DNA of 64,000 bases from Sinomicrobium kalidii. Its GTDB lineage: Bacteria > Bacteroidota > Bacteroidia > Flavobacteriales > Flavobacteriaceae. The translations under genes were made by a program, and so were the position numbers. Where the stretch lies: positions 2,542,001 to 2,606,000 of the forward strand of contig NZ_CP089211.1 of the NCBI RefSeq assembly GCF_021183825.1. The letters run 5' to 3'. Positions 62,067 to 64,000 of the stretch are shown one piece after another (the first letter of the stretch is position 1; each line of letters starts with the position of its first letter). The notes below the pieces were generated by a model, which was given only the letters and a program-made list of their open reading frames with translations, was not told where the DNA came from and searched no databases.

Positions 62067-63116
62067 ATGAAAATAAAGAACAATATACGTGTCGGGATCT
62101 CAATCGGAGACATTAACGGAATAGGTGTCGAAATCGTCCTGAAGGCTTTTGAAGACAACCGTATGCTGGAGTTTTGCACTCCGGTGATTTTTGCGTCCAA
62201 CAAGGTGATTGCCTTTCAGAAAAAACATTTCGGGCTGGATATTAGTTATAATGGTGTGTATGAAGCGTCCCAGGTGGTCGACGGGAAGATCAATATCGTG
62301 AACATTTCAAAAAATGCGCCCAAGGTAGAGTTCGGGGAGGAAACAGAGGAAGCGGGGAAATATGCGCTCCTGTCCCTCAAAAAAGCCGTGGAAGCCCTGA
62401 AAAATGATGAGGTGGATGTATTGGTCACTGCCCCGATAAACAAACACAACATACAGTCGGATGAATTCCACTTTCCGGGACATACCGATTATCTGGCCAG
62501 GGAGCTGGCCGGGGAAGCGCTCATGTTCATGGTTACCGAGCAGTTGAAAATAGGGCTTTTAACCGATCATATTGCCGTAAAAGATGTAAGCCGGAATATT
62601 ACCAAAGACCTGATCCTGAAGAAAACCGGTAAAATACACGATTCCCTGGTCCGCGATTTCCGGATACGCAAACCCAGGATAGCCATATTGGGGATAAACC
62701 CGCACAGCGGAGATAACGGGGTTATCGGCAAAGAGGATGACACGGTGCTGAAACCTACGGTAAAAGAACTCTTTGAAATGGGAATGATGGTTTTCGGCCC
62801 GTATTCGGCAGACAGTTTTTTCGGCTCGGAGAACTACAAGAAGTTCGATGCCGTCCTGGCAGCTTATCACGACCAGGGGCTCATACCTTTTAAAACGCTC
62901 TCCTTTGGCAGAGGGGTAAACTACACTGCGGGACTGAATAAGGTGAGAACTTCGCCCGATCACGGAACGGCCTATGAAATAGCAGGTAAGGGTACGGCAG
63001 ATTTCCAGTCGCTCAAGGAAGCCGTCTTTACGGCCATACATATATTCCGGAACCGCGAGGAATACGGGGAAATAAGTGCCAACCCGCTTAATAAGTTATC
63101 TGCAAACAATAAATAA
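62067..63116 (+). CDS. pdxA: 4-hydroxythreonine-4-phosphate dehydrogenase
   Basis: The 349-residue enzyme acts in pyridoxal 5'-phosphate synthesis. It starts RVGISIGDINGIGVEIVLKA and has metal-binding His residues in PGHTDYLA, AAYHDQGLIPFK and SPDHGTAYEIAG. VGISIGD replaces the common ITxGDPxGIG; this is normal in Bacteroidota. Divergent from ribE; the order ribE-pdxA-yceD-rpmF is frequent in flavobacteria. Confidence 0.96.
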   Translation: MKIKNNIRVGISIGDINGIGVEIVLKAFEDNRMLEFCTPVIFASNKVIAFQKKHFGLDISYNGVYEASQVVDGKINIVNISKNAPKVEFGEETEEAGKYALLSLKKAVEALKNDEVDVLVTAPINKHNIQSDEFHFPGHTDYLARELAGEALMFMVTEQLKIGLLTDHIAVKDVSRNITKDLILKKTGKIHDSLVRDFRIRKPRIAILGINPHSGDNGVIGKEDDTVLKPTVKELFEMGMMVFGPYSADSFFGSENYKKFDAVLAAYHDQGLIPFKTLSFGRGVNYTAGLNKVRTSPDHGTAYEIAGKGTADFQSLKEAVFTAIHIFRNREEYGEISANPLNKLSANNK

Positions 63117-63431
63117 ACCGGAAAACAAGCTGATATGACCAATACCCGGCGAAGAAGAAGATGCGTTAATAATTGTTAATCCGGTGATTTTGGGGAGATT
63201 TTCCGTTTTCTTTATGTAAATTTGATTATAAAGAGGGTGGATAATCGGTGAAAAAAACGGTAAAACCCCGTTTTTATGTATTTTTTTTCGCTGAAATTCC
63301 CGTGAAATTAAAAATACGGGTAAAAAAAGAGTGTAGTAAGTTGGTCATTAATAAAAATTTATATCTTTGCACACCCGTTCCCGGCACCAGGAGGTTTCGG
63401 AATATGATGCGAAGATAAACTGTTGTTTAAA
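63117..63431 (+). other. Intergenic region upstream of yceD-rpmF
   Basis: These 315 bases after pdxA hold a good promoter at 63341-63369 and AT-rich sequence with poly-A/T runs (63251-63330) but no gene or terminator that I can support. Confidence 0.6.
63341..63369 (+). promoter_or_regulatory. Promoter of yceD-rpmF
   Basis: TTGG (63341-63344), 17 bases, TATCTTTG (63362-63369), close to TTTG-N19-TAnnTTTG. The leader to the yceD ATG is about 55 bases. Confidence 0.6.
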
Positions 63432-63965
63432 ATGAAGAAGTTCAAGGAGTTCGATATTCCTTTTGCAGGGTTGAAACAGGGAGAGCACCGGTTTGAACAC
63501 CGGATTGATAATTTGTTCTTTGAGGGGTTTGATTATACTGACTTTAACGACGCATCGTTAAAGGTGGATATAGTCCTGCACAAGAAAATCAATATGCTGG
63601 AGTTCGGTTTCAGTACGGAAGGCACGGTAAATGTAAACTGTGACCTTTCCAACGAACCTTTTGACCTGAAAATAGGAGGAGCGCTGGATCTTATCGTAAA
63701 GTTTGGCGAAGAATATAACGATGAAAATGAAGAAGTGCTCGTTCTTCCCCACGGGGAACACCATGTCAACGTGGCACAGTATATTTATGAAATGGCGGTG
63801 CTTTCCGTTCCGGTGAAAAAAATACATCCCGGTGTAGAAGACGGCAGTATGGATTCCGAGATTTTGCGGAAACTGGAAGAATTACAACCCGGTGAAACCA
63901 AAACAAAACGCGAAGAGACAGATCCCAGATGGGACACCCTGAAAAAACTTTTAACAGACAAATAA
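63432..63965 (+). CDS. YceD/DUF177 family protein
   Basis: The 177-residue protein (ATG 63432) begins MKKFKEFDIPFAGLKQGEHR and has a beta-rich core followed by EEVLVLPHGEHHVNVAQYIYEMAVLSVPVK and a C-terminal PRWDTLKKLLTDK, all DUF177 features. The family is linked to 23S rRNA maturation and almost always precedes rpmF, as it seems to here. Acidic, soluble. The Cys pair of many homologues is reduced to one Cys (in NVNCDLS). Confidence 0.9.
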   Translation: MKKFKEFDIPFAGLKQGEHRFEHRIDNLFFEGFDYTDFNDASLKVDIVLHKKINMLEFGFSTEGTVNVNCDLSNEPFDLKIGGALDLIVKFGEEYNDENEEVLVLPHGEHHVNVAQYIYEMAVLSVPVKKIHPGVEDGSMDSEILRKLEELQPGETKTKREETDPRWDTLKKLLTDK

Positions 63966-63994
63966 AAAGCGAAATTTTTTAAAATAGACTAAAA

Positions 63995-64000
63995 ATGGCA
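63995..64000 (+). CDS. rpmF: Probable rpmF (50S ribosomal protein L32), first two codons
   Basis: ATGGCA (Met-Ala) is the last sequence in the window, 29 bases past the yceD stop codon. L32 begins MA and follows YceD in most bacteria, so this is probably its start. The assignment rests on context alone. Confidence 0.55.

Overview
The window looks like a chromosomal segment of an aerobic, probably marine or host-associated member of Bacteroidota, most likely Flavobacteriaceae. The reasons are the SusC/SusD pair, gliding genes gldD and gldE, a type IX secretion sorting domain, Bacteroidetes-type promoters (TTTG, about 19 bases, then TAnnTTTG), the near absence of Shine-Dalgarno sequences, and family-restricted proteins (DUF4199, DUF2480, DUF3078, DUF3667, DUF4421). 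The species cannot be named from the sequence. I saw no tRNA, rRNA, CRISPR array, insertion sequence or prophage.

Layout. 1-6.7 kb: the end of an NCS1-type permease, a TonB-dependent siderophore receptor, rplU-rpmA (L21 carries an extra helix-hairpin-helix domain), a DUF4199 membrane protein, and a DMT exporter downstream of an ArsR-type regulator with two matching operator-like palindromes. 6.8-22.1 kb: a glycosaminoglycan utilisation locus, all on the minus strand: GH88 unsaturated glucuronyl hydrolase, LacI-type regulator, SusC, SusD, a lipoprotein metallopeptidase with an F5/8 (discoidin) domain, a secreted PL8 lyase with a T9SS tail, and a heparinase II/III-type (PL12-like) lyase. Three ACAATCGATTGT-type palindromes sit upstream of susC and GH88 and are the likely LacI operators. 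No sulfatase is encoded in the locus.

22.2-26 kb: the flavobacterial cluster mutY-ssb-gldE-gldD. 26-42.6 kb: housekeeping and conserved unknown genes: HU, a 30-residue very basic protein, RNase E/G, recX, a JmjC/cupin-like protein, an M43 metalloprotease, sufE-sufT-DUF2480-DUF3078, hflX, an endonuclease/exonuclease/phosphatase protein, a DnaQ-like exonuclease, a serine hydrolase, ogt, a CNNM/CorC protein and several unknowns.

42.6-58.8 kb: most of the heme pathway. hemA-hemC-trkH-trkA-hemD-hemE-DUF6973-like-hemF-DUF4421-hemB run on the minus strand with tight spacing. An AraC-type regulator, DinB, ThuA, hemH, a MATE exporter and hemJ run on the plus strand. Only hemL is missing for the route from glutamyl-tRNA to heme. 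58.8-64 kb: an NtrY-like sensor kinase, an enoyl-CoA hydratase family protein, ribE, pdxA, a YceD/DUF177 protein and the first two codons of what is probably rpmF.

The most distinctive parts are the LacI-controlled, sulfatase-free glycosaminoglycan locus with a built-in metallopeptidase, and the paired ArsR operators. I see no clearly unprecedented system; these are new combinations of known families.
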